Positions 1 through 12,904 are shown, counted from the first letter of the stretch. The stretch is 64,000 nt of DNA from Chinchilla lanigera (GCF_000276665.1 NW_004955433.1:17357132-17421131), one strand, 5' to 3'. The notes: generated by a model from the sequence alone, not told the origin. A program made the numbers and translations.

Positions 1-772
1 CAATAGCAGCACTGGTTTGTGACTAAGCCTTTAACACATGTGACTTTGGGGAACATTTCAGATCAAAACTATCATGAATATATTTTAGAATTTATTAAAT
101 TGCCACCCTACAGTCAGACATTTATGAAGTTGCTTATTTCTATTTAAACCCATAAAATACAACAGTTCTTCAGTACCTGTCCATGTACACATTTTCACAC
201 TTACCTTGAGTATTCATTTTTTATTCAAAAATAAAATTTTTGATCCAGATATATACATGATACATGTTGTAATTGACATGTAGATCTCCACAGAAGTTTC
301 TCACCAAATTAAATGTGTTTTTTACGCTGATATTTGCTTTTTTATTGACTCTATGGTGATGCTGAGCTGACCACATACAAAAAATAACATGATAGACCAG
401 AGCTTGTAGGCTTTGGTGAAAGTAAAACCACTTCTTAATATTTACATTAAAAATCCTCTTCTTTTTTTCCCCTTTGGATATTTCCACTTTTTTTTCTTTC
501 AATGGCATTGTGAGTAGTTACTACTTTTAGAAATGTAGGTGAGCTAAGTAAACATTCACATATCCAAAAGCAAACCCTTACTGCAAGGAAATGTAAAACC
601 AAAAAAATTTGCTTCAAGGAAATTAAAGTCACTTGGACTAAAATAAACCTTAAACCATTCAGGGAGTGAAGAGAGGACATTTAGAAAGCATCTGAATTCA
701 GACAACAGCAGCAATGAGAAGTGAGCTTCTCAGCAGTCTGTAAGAGGAAAAGTGGAGTGAAAGCGGACTTAC

Positions 773-817
773 CTGTGTACTCCTTTCTGTCTACTAATAA
801 CAAGCTCACATCATTTT
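773..817 (-). other. Exon-like 45-nt segment bounded by strong splice signals
   Basis: On the minus strand a pyrimidine-rich acceptor (CTTTTCTTTCCAG) stands immediately before this segment, and a near-perfect donor (ACACAG|GTAAGT) follows it. The 45 nt are open in one frame if one base is carried over from an upstream exon, giving NDVSLLLVDRKEYTG. This may be a genuine exon, a pseudoexon or chance. No gene is recognised, and the nearest upstream candidate (1068-1202) does not share a compatible phase. Confidence 0.25.
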
Positions 818-1067
818 CTGGAAAGAAAAGAAGTGTTACTGTACTTGCCTCTGGGCTTGAGGTTGTATCCTATGGTGTGAGATTCTCTATGATAATTAGA
901 GACACACTTCATTTATTCAGGGAACTCAATATCCATCCAAGTATATACTGATCATCAGAAATGGTGACCAGATTGTCACATCTTTCCACCATCAGTGGTG
1001 TTGTTGGAAGCTTTGAAATTTTAGGAATTTTGTTGATAATAAACCATTTATTTAATAGGGCTTTTAC

Positions 1068-1202
1068 CTTAAACACAGAGCTTTCTTTTTTGGATAGAAG
1101 TTCCAACTCAAGGATCAAACTGAACAAAGATCTGCTTATTTCTGGGGCATAAAGTCTGTCTGTAAAACTGCTTTTCTCTGCTAAAACCACCCAGCGTGCC
1201 AA
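1068..1202 (-). other. Exon-like open segment, possible coding exon or decayed gene piece
   Basis: The minus strand is open from 1202 to 909. Within it, an acceptor-like CTGCTCTTGTAG at 1203-1214 and a moderate donor (TTTAAG|GTAAAA) delimit 135 nt, exactly 45 codons. The translation includes DRLYAPEISRSLFSLILELE, which looks amphipathic rather than low in complexity. I do not recognise the family. The frame continues past the donor to a stop at 909, so a retrocopy or plain chance are equal alternatives in AT-rich DNA. Confidence 0.2.
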
Positions 1203-3116
1203 CTACAAGAGCAGGTCCAATTTCTTGAGGCTAGTAGACAAGCAAGGTTTAAATCTCTCTGTTAAAAGCCAAGTTTCACTTTTGTTTTACTGAAATAATG
1301 TGCTTTTCTTATCTTCTCCCTTGTCAAAAGCAGTACTGAGATTAGGAAAGAAAAATATTGTCTTACAGTCACTCTATTTTAAAATGTAAAGATTATTTCT
1401 GTGGGTGAGATCAAATGAGTATTTATTCATGTAGCATCATGTACCCTGAGTGAGGCTGCCTCATTGGCTCTGCGTAGCTGTTTTTCTCTCACCTTCCATT
1501 TGGCTTCTGAGTCTTGAAATGACATTAAGGCTCTTTATGTTTGGAGATCAAATTAACTATTTAGCCAAATCACTAAAGTGGAGGATATAATGCTCAGAAG
1601 TAAGCATTTCATTTACAAAAAGGCATGTTATCTAATGCAATAAATGATGATAGTGTGTCTTTAGGCCCTGGTTGTTTCATCATTTGGGGAAATAATAAAG
1701 ACTTTTCATTTTCTCTGTAAGATCATAAGTGCTGTGTTATTAGTGCCGTCTCAGCATTAAACCAGGTTGCAAGCTGCTTATTCTTCAAAATGAAGCTTTA
1801 TTTTTTTAGTTTAATTGCCTTTTCAGGAGCATTATTAAATTCCAGAAGGGGAGAAAAATTAAAGCAGCCAAAGCTGTGCTTCACTATATTTGAAGCTAAA
1901 AACCCATTTTAGAAACTAATGGAACAATACTGTACCAATTATCAAGAATATTATTAAAGAATATCCATAGCATGATAATGATAGAAAAAAAGAGATCATT
2001 TAAATGCCAGGTGTGAGAATCATCTGTATTTTTTAAGTGCCCAATGAAAAGTTATCCTGGGGCCCCAGGATACCAGGAAATGTCCAAGCTTCTTGAACAT
2101 GTAAAAAAGTAAATCTTCACTAAATGTTACATTTGAAGCAGTCACCAAACTCTAGATTCAACCTTCTCAATGCCTCTCAAATTCAGCATCTTCTTCATCT
2201 TACTTTTACAAATTACAACAGTATGTCAGAACGGGGGCCTCAGCCTCTACTTCTTTTGCCTTACCCCAGTTGACTTGTGCAATCTCAAATGCTCTGTGAA
2301 TAGGTCAGATGCTCTGTGAATACACTCCAGCTGGAGTAAGCATCCACTACTAGCATACCACAACTATTGCTTCTTCATAGGATTTGCTTGGGAGCCACCT
2401 GTTTAGGAAATACCACAGAACATATATCCTTTCCTGGGAGCAGATTGCAGTCAAATAGCTGAGTGACATTATAAAACCCAGCCCCAGAACTTCCAGGATA
2501 TCAAAATTGTGGGGCAATTTATGCTTTTAAGTTCTTCCGAGTTGGTAGAGAATCAAGTCAAGATTTAACCCAGGAAATGCTGCATATTTCTTTAGCTTCC
2601 TTTCCTGCCCAGCTACTTGTGTCACTTCAACATTTTTTTCTGAGAACACTCCTCCAATGAATGATTTTCCAAAGAATTCTGTCCTTAGACTCTATTTATA
2701 GTGAAACCGATTGAAGAGATCTCATATTTACCAAATATTTTAACTCATAATAATAGTTTTTTGCCCAGAGGAATGAGATGACCAGGCCAGCACTCAATAA
2801 CTAGGTTTTCATGATATTTACCACAGTGATATGCTTTAGTGAAGATGCCATGGGCAACACAAATTCACAAAAGTTTTATTACAAGCACAGCAGCCATAGT
2901 TCCAATGAGAAGAATATAGCTAGGTAGTATTGTCCACTAAAATGTTTCTAGTATTTCTCTCTTTTTACTCATTTTCTCCTATCAGGTGTTCTTTATTCAT
3001 ATTCATTTATTCAACAAAATTCATTAAATATTAATTTTTTAACATTTTTTTCTTGAAAGTGGAATGGTATCATTTCCACATTATACTAAGAAAATATGTG
3101 TAAGTTCTAGATGTGC

Positions 3117-3541
3117 CTATGTTTTTCCAACAAAAAGCTTACTAGTTCTAACACTGGGTGAAATGTAACAAAGTTTATTAGAACAAATAAACATTGACAT
3201 GCCAACAAATGTACCTAAACAACACATTTTTTGGCCCCAGGATGAAATGTCTGGTGATAGCAGTCTGAGTTCATGCTTCTCCTCCCTTCCTCCATAGTTC
3301 CAGGACAGCCACCCTGGCAAGAGGATTCTGAGTTTGGCTCCTCCCATCCTCGCTGACTCAGGTTGGAATGACATGTGAGAGAAATCTGAGATGTGCACCT
3401 CCCTCCCTCCACTTGTGGAACTGAGGGCTGGATACATTTGGGAATACCAGTGGCACAGTATGATCCTGGCTAAGGCACTCATGATAGACAGGTGGAACTA
3501 GAGGTGTGGAACTATCCTATGCAACATTAGCAATAAAACCG
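3117..3541 (-). other. GC-richer block with AATAAA, LTR- or 3'-exon-like
   Basis: Base composition rises clearly over its surroundings. The minus strand is open for 121 codons (3482-3117) and ends in a stretch with an AATAAA signal around 3171-3176. There is no poly-A tail, so a processed retrocopy is not favoured. An old LTR or a terminal exon are possible. The protein sequence resembles nothing I know, and I do not call it a gene. Confidence 0.2.
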
Positions 3542-4199
3542 AACTGATAATCTCTAAACTCCCTCTTTGTTTTCTTTTCTACTCATCCGCTTCCTCTTTT
3601 TTGTCAACAATCTCACTTGACTTTATGATATGTTCTTGCAAGTAAACATTTTCTCCTCTCTTTCTGGTTCATTTCAAAACTGCTAGGGCTTCTTTTACAA
3701 TCTTTCCCTCCTGTCTCCTACAATTACCCAAAACCTGAATGATCATCATGTGACTTCCAAACTTGCTCCTATTATATTTAACCTCATTCATCTCTGCATC
3801 CTACCCCCACCCTCTGAACCCCACCCTACCCCCGGCCACATAATGGGAAAATCACTCTACTAAGTGTAAAATCATTGCATACAAGGTACTGGTATAAATT
3901 GGATTATATTACTTTCTGTAAACCTTTCTCCTATGATTATAGATATTAGGCCAATCGTAACCCCACTTTGTTAGTAGCCAGGCTGTACTTGAGTCTATTG
4001 TTATTGCTAACTTAACTAATTTAACCAGGATGCCATATGTGAATGTAAGGGGTCACAACCATTAATATAGTCTAATACCAATAGAATGGTCCCTAACTCA
4101 AATGGAAAGAAACTCCTCAACCTTAATATATAGAGAAAGTATGTCCCCAGGATCAACATAAAGACCAAGAACCATTTATATCTAGAAGACATCCAGAGG
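3542..4199. other. Unique, pyrimidine-rich stretch
   Basis: The plus strand is rich in C and T between about 3550 and 3840, including a C-rich patch near 3800-3835. I see no recognisable gene. The last ~180 bases may be a decayed 5' part of the L1 that follows. Confidence 0.35.
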
Positions 4200-5399
4200 A
4201 GCAAAAACCTCCTATGAAAGCCTCAACACCAGTGATAAAGCTCTCTAACAGGGAAGTCTACAATCATCTACGAAGAAAACAAAATAAAACAACAGAAAAT
4301 AGAAAATGACAAGATGAAGAAGTGAAGTGCAATCTCAAATGCTCAGCCCACCAAGGACAAGTCCAGACCACAAAGAGATAGAGGAAATAAGAAGCCAACA
4401 GATGGAACTCTTGGAAATGATAGCAGCAGAAGTGAAAAAGAAGAAAAAAAGGCCATAGAAAAAATAATCTCCAAATAGAAATGATTATCAAAATAAAACA
4501 CATTAAAGGAGACACAGATTAACAAATAAAAGAGCTCAGGAAAATGATGGAAAACATAAATACTGAACATAGACAAGAAATAGAATCAATGAAACAGATC
4601 CAACCATAAATGCAAGAGATTCAAAGCTCCGTTAAAAGTATACACAGATGATTGAATGAAGGCAAGGGTAGAACATCAAATCTAAAAGACAGGAATACAA
4701 ATAGTTACCAGGAACAGAAAGATATCTTAAAAAGAGCAAGAGACCAAGAAAAATCAAGCCAATAGCAACAGGATGAAGCAAAGAAAAACAACATAAGATT
4801 GACTGAAATCAGTGAGAAAGCAGAAAGCCCTTAAAAACCTTTTCACAGAAATAATGGCTGAAAACTTCCCAAATATGGATGAAATATTTGATAGAAATAT
4901 ATCACCTATAAAGGAAAGCCAATCAGAATCAAAATAGACTTCTCAACACAAATGAGATTTTAAGCCCTGAAGGAAAAAAATCTTCAGTCAAGACTTATGT
5001 ATCCCACAATACTGTCTTTCAAAATTGGTGGAGGAATAAGATACTTCCATTAAAAAAGTAGTAAAATTTATTACCACCAAATCTGTCCTATAGAATGCTC
5101 TTAAACATATGTTAGAAAAAGAAAATGAAGACCACAAATACGTGAACACTTACAGAAAAGAGCCAATAGAAAGGGCAAGCAATTAAACAGAGGAGAAAGA
5201 CAGGGATCAAACAACATGGAAAAGACAAGCAAATACCTATCAGTTATAACCATCAGCATAAATGGTCTCAACTCACCACAGAAAAGAAACTGACTGGCAG
5301 AATGGATCAAGAAGTAAGATCCAACAATATACAGCATTCAAAAAAGCACATTTATCCCTCCCCCCCCCCAAATTCAATGACTAAAAGTTAAAGGATGGA

Positions 5400-5960
5400 A
5401 CTTTGATTCTCCATGCCACAGGAACCCAGAATAAAGGATGATAGCTCTTCCATTTGCAGACAATGCAAACTTTAAGCCAAACTGATCCAAAGAGCTAAAG
5501 AAGGTCACTACATACGTGTTAAGGGAAAACTTGAAGAAGAGATAACAATCCTAAATATATATGCTCTAAACTCAGGTTCACACAACTACATAAAACAAAT
5601 ATTAACAGACATGAAAAACAAAATAAGCTCTCACACAATTGTAGTGGATTACCTTAGTACTCCACTCTCACAAATAAATAGATCAACTGGACAAAAACTC
5701 AGTGAAGAAATATCAGAAGTAAAGCAGGCCAAATGGACTTGGTAGATTTCTACAGAGTGTTTCACCCTAAAACATCAGAATACACATTCTTCTCAGCTGC
5801 ATATTGGACATTCCCCAAAATAGACCATACATTAGCTGACAAAATATGTTTAAGTAAATGTAGAGGAATTGAATTGATCCAGTGCATACCATCTAAACAT
5901 AGGGAAATGAAACTTGAAATTAGTGACAAAAGAAATCACAAAAGCTACATTAACACGTAG
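5400..5960 (+). pseudogene. L1 ORF2 endonuclease-domain remnant
   Basis: This encodes the C-terminal half of the apurinic-like endonuclease that nicks target DNA in L1 retrotransposition. The open piece at 5733-5960 contains DFYRVFHPKTSEYTFFSAAY and PKIDHTLADKI, both typical of the family. The catalytic SDH motif appears as SKH (in IPSKHREMKLEI), so the enzyme would be dead even without the stops upstream. Confidence 0.8.
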
Positions 5961-6539
5961 AAATTTAAAAATCCTCTGAAAAAATGAAATTAAACAATAT
6001 ATACAATTAAATGGTAATACCAATACAACATACCAAAATTGATAGGATGCAATGAAACTTATAAAATGCAATTTCCTATGAGGGAATTTATAGTGATAAA
6101 CTACACATCAGGAAAATTGAACCAGGTCAGATAAACAACATAATGTTCTGCCTCAAACTTCCAGAAAAAAAGAACATATCAAACCTAAAGCTCATACAAG
6201 GGAGGTAATTATAAAGATAAGAGCAAAAATTAATGCAATGAAAACTAAGAAATCAATACAAAGAGTCAATGAATGAAAAAGTTGATTTTTTAAAGGAATA
6301 AATAAAAAAGAGGAAAGCAAAAACGCTATTTCAAGCAATTAGGAATGAAAAAGAGGAAATCACAAGAGATCCCACAGAAAGCCAGGATATCATCAATACT
6401 TACTATGAGAACATATATTCTAAGAAGATGGAAAACACACAAGAAAAGGACAGATTCCTAGACACAACTGTATTGTCAAAACTAAATCTACAAGATATAA
6501 AAATTTTAAATAACCTAATATCAGTCAATGAAATTAAAA

Positions 6540-7290
6540 ATGAAATTAAAATTTACCAACAAAGAAAACCCAGGCCTTGAGGGATTCACAGTTGAATTGT
6601 ACAAGAAGAACTAATACTAGTAGTGCTGAAACTATTTTTAAATATGGAAAGGGAAGCAGTATTTTCAAAATCATTCTTGGAAGCATGCATTATCCTGATT
6701 TCAAAACCAGAGCAGAATGCAACTAAGAAAGAAAACTACAGGCCAATCTCCCTAAAGAACACTGCTGCAAAAATCTTTAATAAGATACTGACAAGCAGAA
6801 TACAATAAACGATCAAGAAGATTATACAACATGACCAAGTAAGATTCCTCCCAGGGATGCAGGGAGGGTTCAACATACACAAATCAATAAATGTAATACA
6901 CCATATTAACAAAATCAAAAACAAAAACCCAAAGCCCAACATCCATTCATGATTAAAAACCCTGCAGAAAACTGGAATAAATTGAGGTCTTTACCTCAAT
7001 CTTACAAAATCCATCTGTGACAAACCAACAGGTAACATCATATTAAATGGCTAAGAACTGAAAACTTTCTCTCTAAAATTAGGAACAAAACATAAATGTT
7101 CATTGTAACCACTCTTATTCAATATAGTTCTGGAAATATTAGCCAGAGCAATTAGACAAAAGAAAAAGATAAATAAACAAAGACAGAAAAAGGAGAAGTT
7201 AAACTAACATTATTGCAGAGGAAGACATGATAGTCTACATAGAAGACCCCAAAAACTCTACAAAAACTTGTAGATTAAATATCCTAATTC
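6540..7290 (+). pseudogene. L1 ORF2 reverse-transcriptase remnant
   Basis: Recognisable RT blocks are present in order: the palm lead-in with NYRPISLKNTAAKIFNKIL (6736-6790), the Q-x-G-F-L-P-like block near 6835-6870, and the catalytic region near 7215-7250. There the frame reads AEEDMIVYIEDP instead of the usual FADDMIVY, so the metal-binding aspartate pair is disrupted. Multiple stops separate the blocks. Confidence 0.8.
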
Positions 7291-7569
7291 AGCCATATAG
7301 CAGAATACAAAGTCAACACTCAGACATCAATAGCATTTCTGTACACAAGGAAGAAACTCACAGAGAGAAATTAGTGAATGCAAACCCTTTAAAATAACAT
7401 CTAAAAATTGAAATATTTAGGCATTAATCTATCAAAGAGTGTAAATGATTTGTATGGTGGAAAATATTGGAGATTAAGGGAATAACAGAAAATGGAAAGA
7501 TGTCCCTTGCACTTGGATAGAAAGAATAACATAGTGAAAATGGCTATACTCCCAAAATTGCTATACAGA

Positions 7570-9060
7570 TTTAATGCAATCCCAGTCACCATTATTATGC
7601 CTCATATATCTAGAGAAAACACTCCTAAAATTTATTTGGAACCAGAGGAGACATAGAATTGCAAAAGCTATTCTGGGCAACAAGGGGAAGGCAGGGAGCA
7701 TCACAATCTCTAATCTGAAATTATACCACAAAGCTACTGTAATAAAATCAACCTTGTACTGGCAAAAAAAGACCAGGCCTGAGGATCAATGGAACAGAGT
7801 AGAAGATGCAGATACAACACTAAACAGACACAGTCACCTTATGTTTGACAAAGTATCCAACCATGTTCAATGCAAGAAAAGTATTCTCTTTAATAAATGG
7901 TGCTGGAAAAACTGGTTTTCCACATGCCAAAAACTAAAACTAGGCCCACTTCTTTCACCATGTGCTAAACTAAAATCAAAGTGGATCAATGATTAAAGTA
8001 AAAACACTAAATTTACTGGAAGAGATATTAGGTAGAAATCTCAATGACAAAGAAGTAGGTAGAGACTTTATGAATAAAACCTAGACTGTAAGTAAAATAA
8101 TACAAAGAATAAAAAAATGGAATCACCTTATTAAAAAGCTTTTGCACCGGGCATGGTGGTGCATGCCTGTGATCCCAGCACTAAGGAGGCTGAGGCAGGA
8201 GGATTGTTGTGAGTTTGAGGACAACCTGGGGTATAAAGTGAGCTCAAGGCCAGCCTGAACTGCATAGTGAGACCCTGTCTCAAAAAGACAAAAAACAAAC
8301 AAACAAATAAATAAATAAAAATAAAAAGCTTTTGTGTATCAAAAGAAATCACCAACAGGATGAAAATACAAACCACACAATGAGAAAGAAATTTATTCAA
8401 TTTTCCTTCAGACAAAGGACTTGTATCTAGAACGTACAAAGAATTGAAAAATCACACCCTTCATGTTCAAACACTCAATCTAAAAATGGGCATTTGAGAT
8501 TAATACACACTTCTCAGCTGAAGAAATACAAATGGCAAATAAATATATGAGAAAATGTTTGACATCATTGCTCATTTGAGAGATGCAAACACTGAGATTC
8601 TCTGTCACACGAGATAGAATAGCCATCATCAAAATTTAACCAATGACAAATGCTGGTGGGGCTGTGGTGAAGTAGGGCTGTTTTTGCACTGTTGCTGGAT
8701 GTTTAGATTGGTGCAACTGCTTTGAAAATCAGTGTGGCAATTCCTTAAAAATCTAAGATTAGAGGGTCTATTTGACCCAGCTATTCCCCTTCTGAATATC
8801 TTCTGAGAAAAATTAAAAACATCATACCACAGTGATATATGTCCATCCATGTTTATACCAGCACACTTTGTCACAGCTAAAACTTGGAACAACCCAAATG
8901 CTAATAAACTGAGAAATGGATAAAAAAGATGTGCTTTTTTTTTATAGTGGTGAACTACTCTGTTATAAAAATGGATAAACTTAAGACTTTTATATGTAAA
9001 TGGATGCAACTCATGACCATCCTTGTAAGTGAAATAAATCAGACCCGTATGTGTAAACAT
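7570..9060 (+). pseudogene. L1 ORF2 C-terminal remnant, split by a B1
   Basis: The open stretch 7574-7996 carries KAILGNKGKAGSITISNLKL and RPEDQWNRVEDADTTLNRHS, hallmarks of the region after the RT in L1 ORF2p. The frame continues only in pieces after 8000. The B1 at 8145 splits it, and the segment 8600-9060 is the cysteine-rich C-terminus with frameshifts. Confidence 0.8.
8145..8321 (+). mobile_element. B1 SINE (29-bp-duplication type) inserted in L1
   Basis: It begins with the 7SL-like GGGCATGGTGGTGCATGCC block and carries the internal duplication typical of rodent B1 (two copies of an AGGCCAGCCTG-like block). It ends in a CAAACAAA/AAATAAAT tail. A perfect 13-bp target-site duplication, TAAAAAGCTTTTG, lies at 8132-8144 and 8322-8334, so this is a fairly young insertion into the surrounding L1. 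Confidence 0.92.
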
Positions 9061-9412
9061 ATTGTCTCACTAGTGTGAGAAGCTGAATGAGCAAATAAGA
9101 ACCAAAGTATACAACAGATATTGTGGACTGGGAAGAAACAGTTCACAGAAGAAAAACTGTCATAGAGGGAAGAGGAAAGGAAGAAAGAGAAAAATTTATT
9201 TGTACACAGGATAGTTAAAATAATTATACAGCTTTTTCCTCTTTGTTCATTGAAAAGAAATGTTTATGCTAATATTGTTTGGACAAGATACCATGTCTAT
9301 ATATTGTACTCTGAATAATCACTATCAAGACAACCATATGCAGTGTATTATTATCTCTCCTACTAATCTGTTCTGAAACTTTACTTATTTTTTTCTTAAA
9401 AATAAAAAACAC

Positions 9413-10665
9413 ATTTTTCCACCCCTCACAGCAATGAACTAAAAGTAATCATAGACATAAATGTAAAATAAAAGAAACTATAGAACTAGAAAATAACATC
9501 AGAGAAAATATAGATTACCTTGGTTATGTGATGACTTTTTAGATACAACAAGAAAGTAGTTATAGGTGAAAGAATGAAATGATGCAGTGGATTTTATTAA
9601 AATTAAGAATTTTTTCTCTATGTAAGATAATGTCAAGAGAAAGAGAAAACACACTACAAAGTGGGAGAATATATTTTCACAACACATATCTGATCCAAAA
9701 TACATAAATAACTTTTACAGATCATTACAAAGCAATCAACCCAATTAAAAATAGATATAAGAACTGAATTTGAATCAGTAAGTGAGGGTATTCCACTGCA
9801 CACCTATTAGAATGGTCAAAATTAAAACAAAGACAACAGCACATGCTGTTGAAGATATGCAGCCACAGGAACCCTCAGTCACTGGTGGAGAAAATGCAAA
9901 GTGCTATATAGTAAATTTGAAAGACAGTTTGGCCATTTTTAAAAGGTAAATATGCTTCTAATATATGCTTGAACAGCCAAACTCCTTGGTGTTTACTCAT
10001 AAGTAGAAAACTTGTGTCTACACAAAAACTTCACAGGAATGTTAATACCAGCTTTGGCAATAATTGCCAAAATTTGAAAGCAGCAAGATGTTCTTAAGTA
10101 GAAGAATGGACAAACTGGTACACATAGACAATGCAATATTACTCACTGTAAAAATAAATGAGTTATAGACCCATGAAAAGACATGCTGGAACATTAAACA
10201 CATACTACTAAAGGAAAGAAGGCAGCCTAAGAAAATTTTAAGATATTATTCCAACCGTATGACATTCTAGAAAAGGCAGAACTATGGAGACGGTAAACAG
10301 ATCCATGTTTGTCAGTGGTTAGAGCACAGGGAAGTATAAGTACACAGCCTACAGAATTTTGATGGCATGAAACTGACCTGTATGACACTACAATGGTCAA
10401 TACATGTTACATCTTTGTCCAAGCTCACAGATGTATACCTGCAAGAGTGGACCTTATTGTTAACAATGCATTTTGGACGATAATAATTTGTTAATGCAGT
10501 TTCATCATTTGTAAAAACTATAATAGTCTGGGTGGGACAATGGTGATGGAGTAGCTTTCACAAAGGTACAGACAAGGTGTATACAAGAAGTGCGTAAAGT
10601 GCTGCTCAATTTTCTTGTGAACCTACAGCTACTTTTAAAAAATAAAGTCTACTTAAAAAAACAGA
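9413..10665 (+). mobile_element. Older L1 3' part (L1M-like)
   Basis: Sequence similar to the end of L1 ORF2 (10080-10150: GAAGAATGGACAAACTGG and following) runs into a 3'UTR that closes with AATAAA at about 10640 and an A-rich tail. It is more diverged than the adjacent L1 and has no open frame. It may be the element into whose flank the preceding L1 landed. Confidence 0.7.
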
Positions 10666-11600
10666 TTCTAATGGTAGTATTAAAAAGCTGCACATTAACT
10701 GTTTTTCTTGTCTCTTTCTTTTCTATAAGGAAGAAGAAAGCAAGTCAGTAAAAATCACGATATATGTTTCTTCTATTTACAATTTTAATTAAAGTGTTTC
10801 TTGTGAAATTCATCAAACATCTCACACATATTGTATATTTATAACAAAGTCTCAGTCTCAGCACATACTTTATGGGTAAGATGTTTTCGTATATACTATG
10901 TAGAAATGAATAAACACTCCACATATTAGCTGGGTCTTGCTAGTGTCATTTAGCTCTTAAATGATAGAGACAAAACCTTATTTCATGAATAACCCTATGA
11001 AATTCAACTGAGTTTCAGAATCTGCTATAGTGTGGTAAATAATAAATGCACAATAAAATTCCAGTGAACTTGCAAATAAATTTAGCTGTATTTCCATTTT
11101 GACTCTCCATGCCTGTTAGGGTAGATATAATTATTAATAAATATAATTTTTGGTAAATAAAACTAATTTGGATACCTAAACTTACTTAATATACACATAT
11201 GTTTTTTAAGAGTTCAGCATTTCCAAATTTCCTAAATGTTAACATTGATTAAATACATACTCTGAAGGAAAAGAAATTTCCTTAGATAGCATGCGTTACA
11301 GTTCAGTTATTTTTGGATATTGCATAAAAGTTTTCTAATGCCCACTTTCTGGAATATCATATTATTTCACAAATTGGTAGCCTAATGCCAACTGATGTGA
11401 CTTAACTGCTGTTTGGCTCCTATGCCTAGGGAAAAATGTTAGATTCTCTTTAAATTAAGCAATTTCATTTAGGCAACTGACTTCTTTATCTTAGTGTCAG
11501 ATTTCTGTGCCATTATATTGAATATCAGAGAAAAATAAGAGACTTTACTTAGTTTTAAAATTTCCAATAGTGTAATGGTTTATACACTGTTTCAAGTTCA
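10666..11600. other. Unique AT-rich DNA
   Basis: No open frame of note, no repeat family I can name and no RNA gene. Confidence 0.4.
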
Positions 11601-11647
11601 GAAGTTTAGAAGCTTAACTAAGTAACTCAGCTGTTCTGCATCCTAGT

Positions 11648-12060
11648 GTGTGGAGGACATGCCTTACCACTCTAGGATGTTGTTCACTGTGTCAACTTGA
11701 GAAGTTTAGAAGTTTAACTAAGTGATTTTGAGAGGGCCAAGGTCCTCACTTTGTAAACATCCTGAGCCTTTGCAAGAGGAGGGCACGGAAATGGTGTGAG
11801 TGCTACACCCACCCAAGGGCAGGTACCCTGCATACAACATAAAAGAGGAAAAGAGGCTTTTCCCCCTGCCCTCTTTGTTCTTGTTGCTTCTGCTGTCTTC
11901 TGTTGCAATGATCTGTTGCCGCTCTGCCACGCCACCCTGCCTTGGAGCCAACTCAATACAGAGTGAAACTTCCACACACTGTGAGATAAATAAATCTGCC
12001 TTCCCTAATTTTGAGCATTGGGTATTTTGTCTCAGCGATGAGAGCAAAGTAACTAACACA
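11648..12060 (+). mobile_element. MaLR-like solo LTR
   Basis: The 3' half matches the MaLR LTR pattern: a CTTGGAGCCA block, AATAAA within GATAAATAAATC near 11985, then GGTATTTTGTCTCAGC and an ending in ACTAACACA. The same terminal pattern appears reversed at 49554 and 16823. The 5' edge is uncertain (11640-11725). The 155-codon open frame that crosses it (11800-12267) is a by-product of the LTR. Confidence 0.65.
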
Positions 12061-12904
12061 ACTAGTCTTTTAACTAGCAAATATCAGTCATCCTTTGAGG
12101 CCTCCATATATATGCATGCATGTATTACAGATTATTATCACATACTTTGTATGTCAGAATATAATATAAACAACTGCATAGTCACAATTAAGTCATGTAA
12201 CAAAGAGGTTAAAGTCATGAGCCATTTTTTAGGGAATATAATTTTCTCCTTTTTTATTAGGATATAATTGTAACACATAATAAATACTCATTGTACAGAG
12301 TCAGTACATACACATAACACATCTGAATTACATTTTCATCCACTTACCTGCTTCTCCCATTTGGCCCCATCCTCAGATCCCCTTGTCATCTCCACGAACA
12401 GTTCTGTTTCCCTGTTTCCCAGTATTCATTGAATTCCTATTGGGTGCCAAGCACGGATATACCAGAAGGTAGCAATTAACTAGTTGAAGAATGTAAAGTT
12501 TCCTTTTAAAAGGAATACTTTAAAAGTCCTGAGTGTGTTTCAGAAAATTATGAAGAATAGAGAAAAACCCATGAGCTATTTGCAAATATAATATTATTAT
12601 TCTTGGGCCAGAAAAAAAAAATAGCAAAAGTGATCAGAAATCAAGAAATAAGCATGTACAAACTTGTTGGTAAAAATGAGGTCCACGAAATAGCAATATT
12701 GACTTTACCTGGAAGCTAAATTGAAGTGAACAAAATATTAGGACCAATCCTTGACCTATAGAATTATTACTACATTTTCATAAGCTTTCAAAGTAATTTG
12801 AAAGCATGTTAATGTTTGGCAAATACTACTATATAGGATACACCTTTGAGATCAATAACTCCAAGTCAAGGAACACAACCAGTCCAAGGTAATTTCATGG
12901 AGGA
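12061..12904. other. Mixed region with a probable old L1 3'UTR piece
   Basis: 12240-12420 resembles a minus-strand L1 3'UTR (T-rich lead, then C/T-rich blocks). 12425-12470 has a MIR/L2-like GGGTGCCAAGCAC motif. The remainder is unassigned AT-rich DNA. Confidence 0.35.

Larger units (their letters stand above)
1..3116. other. Unique AT-rich DNA with scattered splice-like signals
   Basis: I recognise no repeat family here. On the minus strand the first 1.5 kb carries several near-consensus splice donors and short open segments, listed separately. The rest (about 1.6-3.1 kb) shows no long open frame, RNA gene or repeat that I can name. Confidence 0.5.
4200..9412 (+). mobile_element. Near-full-length, inactivated LINE-1 (L1)
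   Basis: The order matches an L1 read on the plus strand: ORF1-like sequence (about 4.3-5.1 kb), ORF2 endonuclease (5.4-6.0 kb), reverse transcriptase (6.5-7.3 kb), ORF2 C-terminus (7.5-9.05 kb), then a 3'UTR ending in an A-rich tail with an AATAAA-like signal near 9400. Stops and frameshifts interrupt every ORF; the longest open part is 140 codons at 7574-7996. A B1 SINE interrupts it at 8145-8321 with a perfect TSD, so the L1 is older than that SINE. The 5' boundary is approximate. Confidence 0.85.

Noticed and set aside
7574..7996. 140-codon ORF as a possible gene
   Set aside because: It is L1 ORF2 C-terminal sequence inside a broken L1.
11800..12267. 155-codon plus ORF
   Set aside because: It starts in a MaLR-like LTR and runs into flanking DNA; there is no protein-like conservation.
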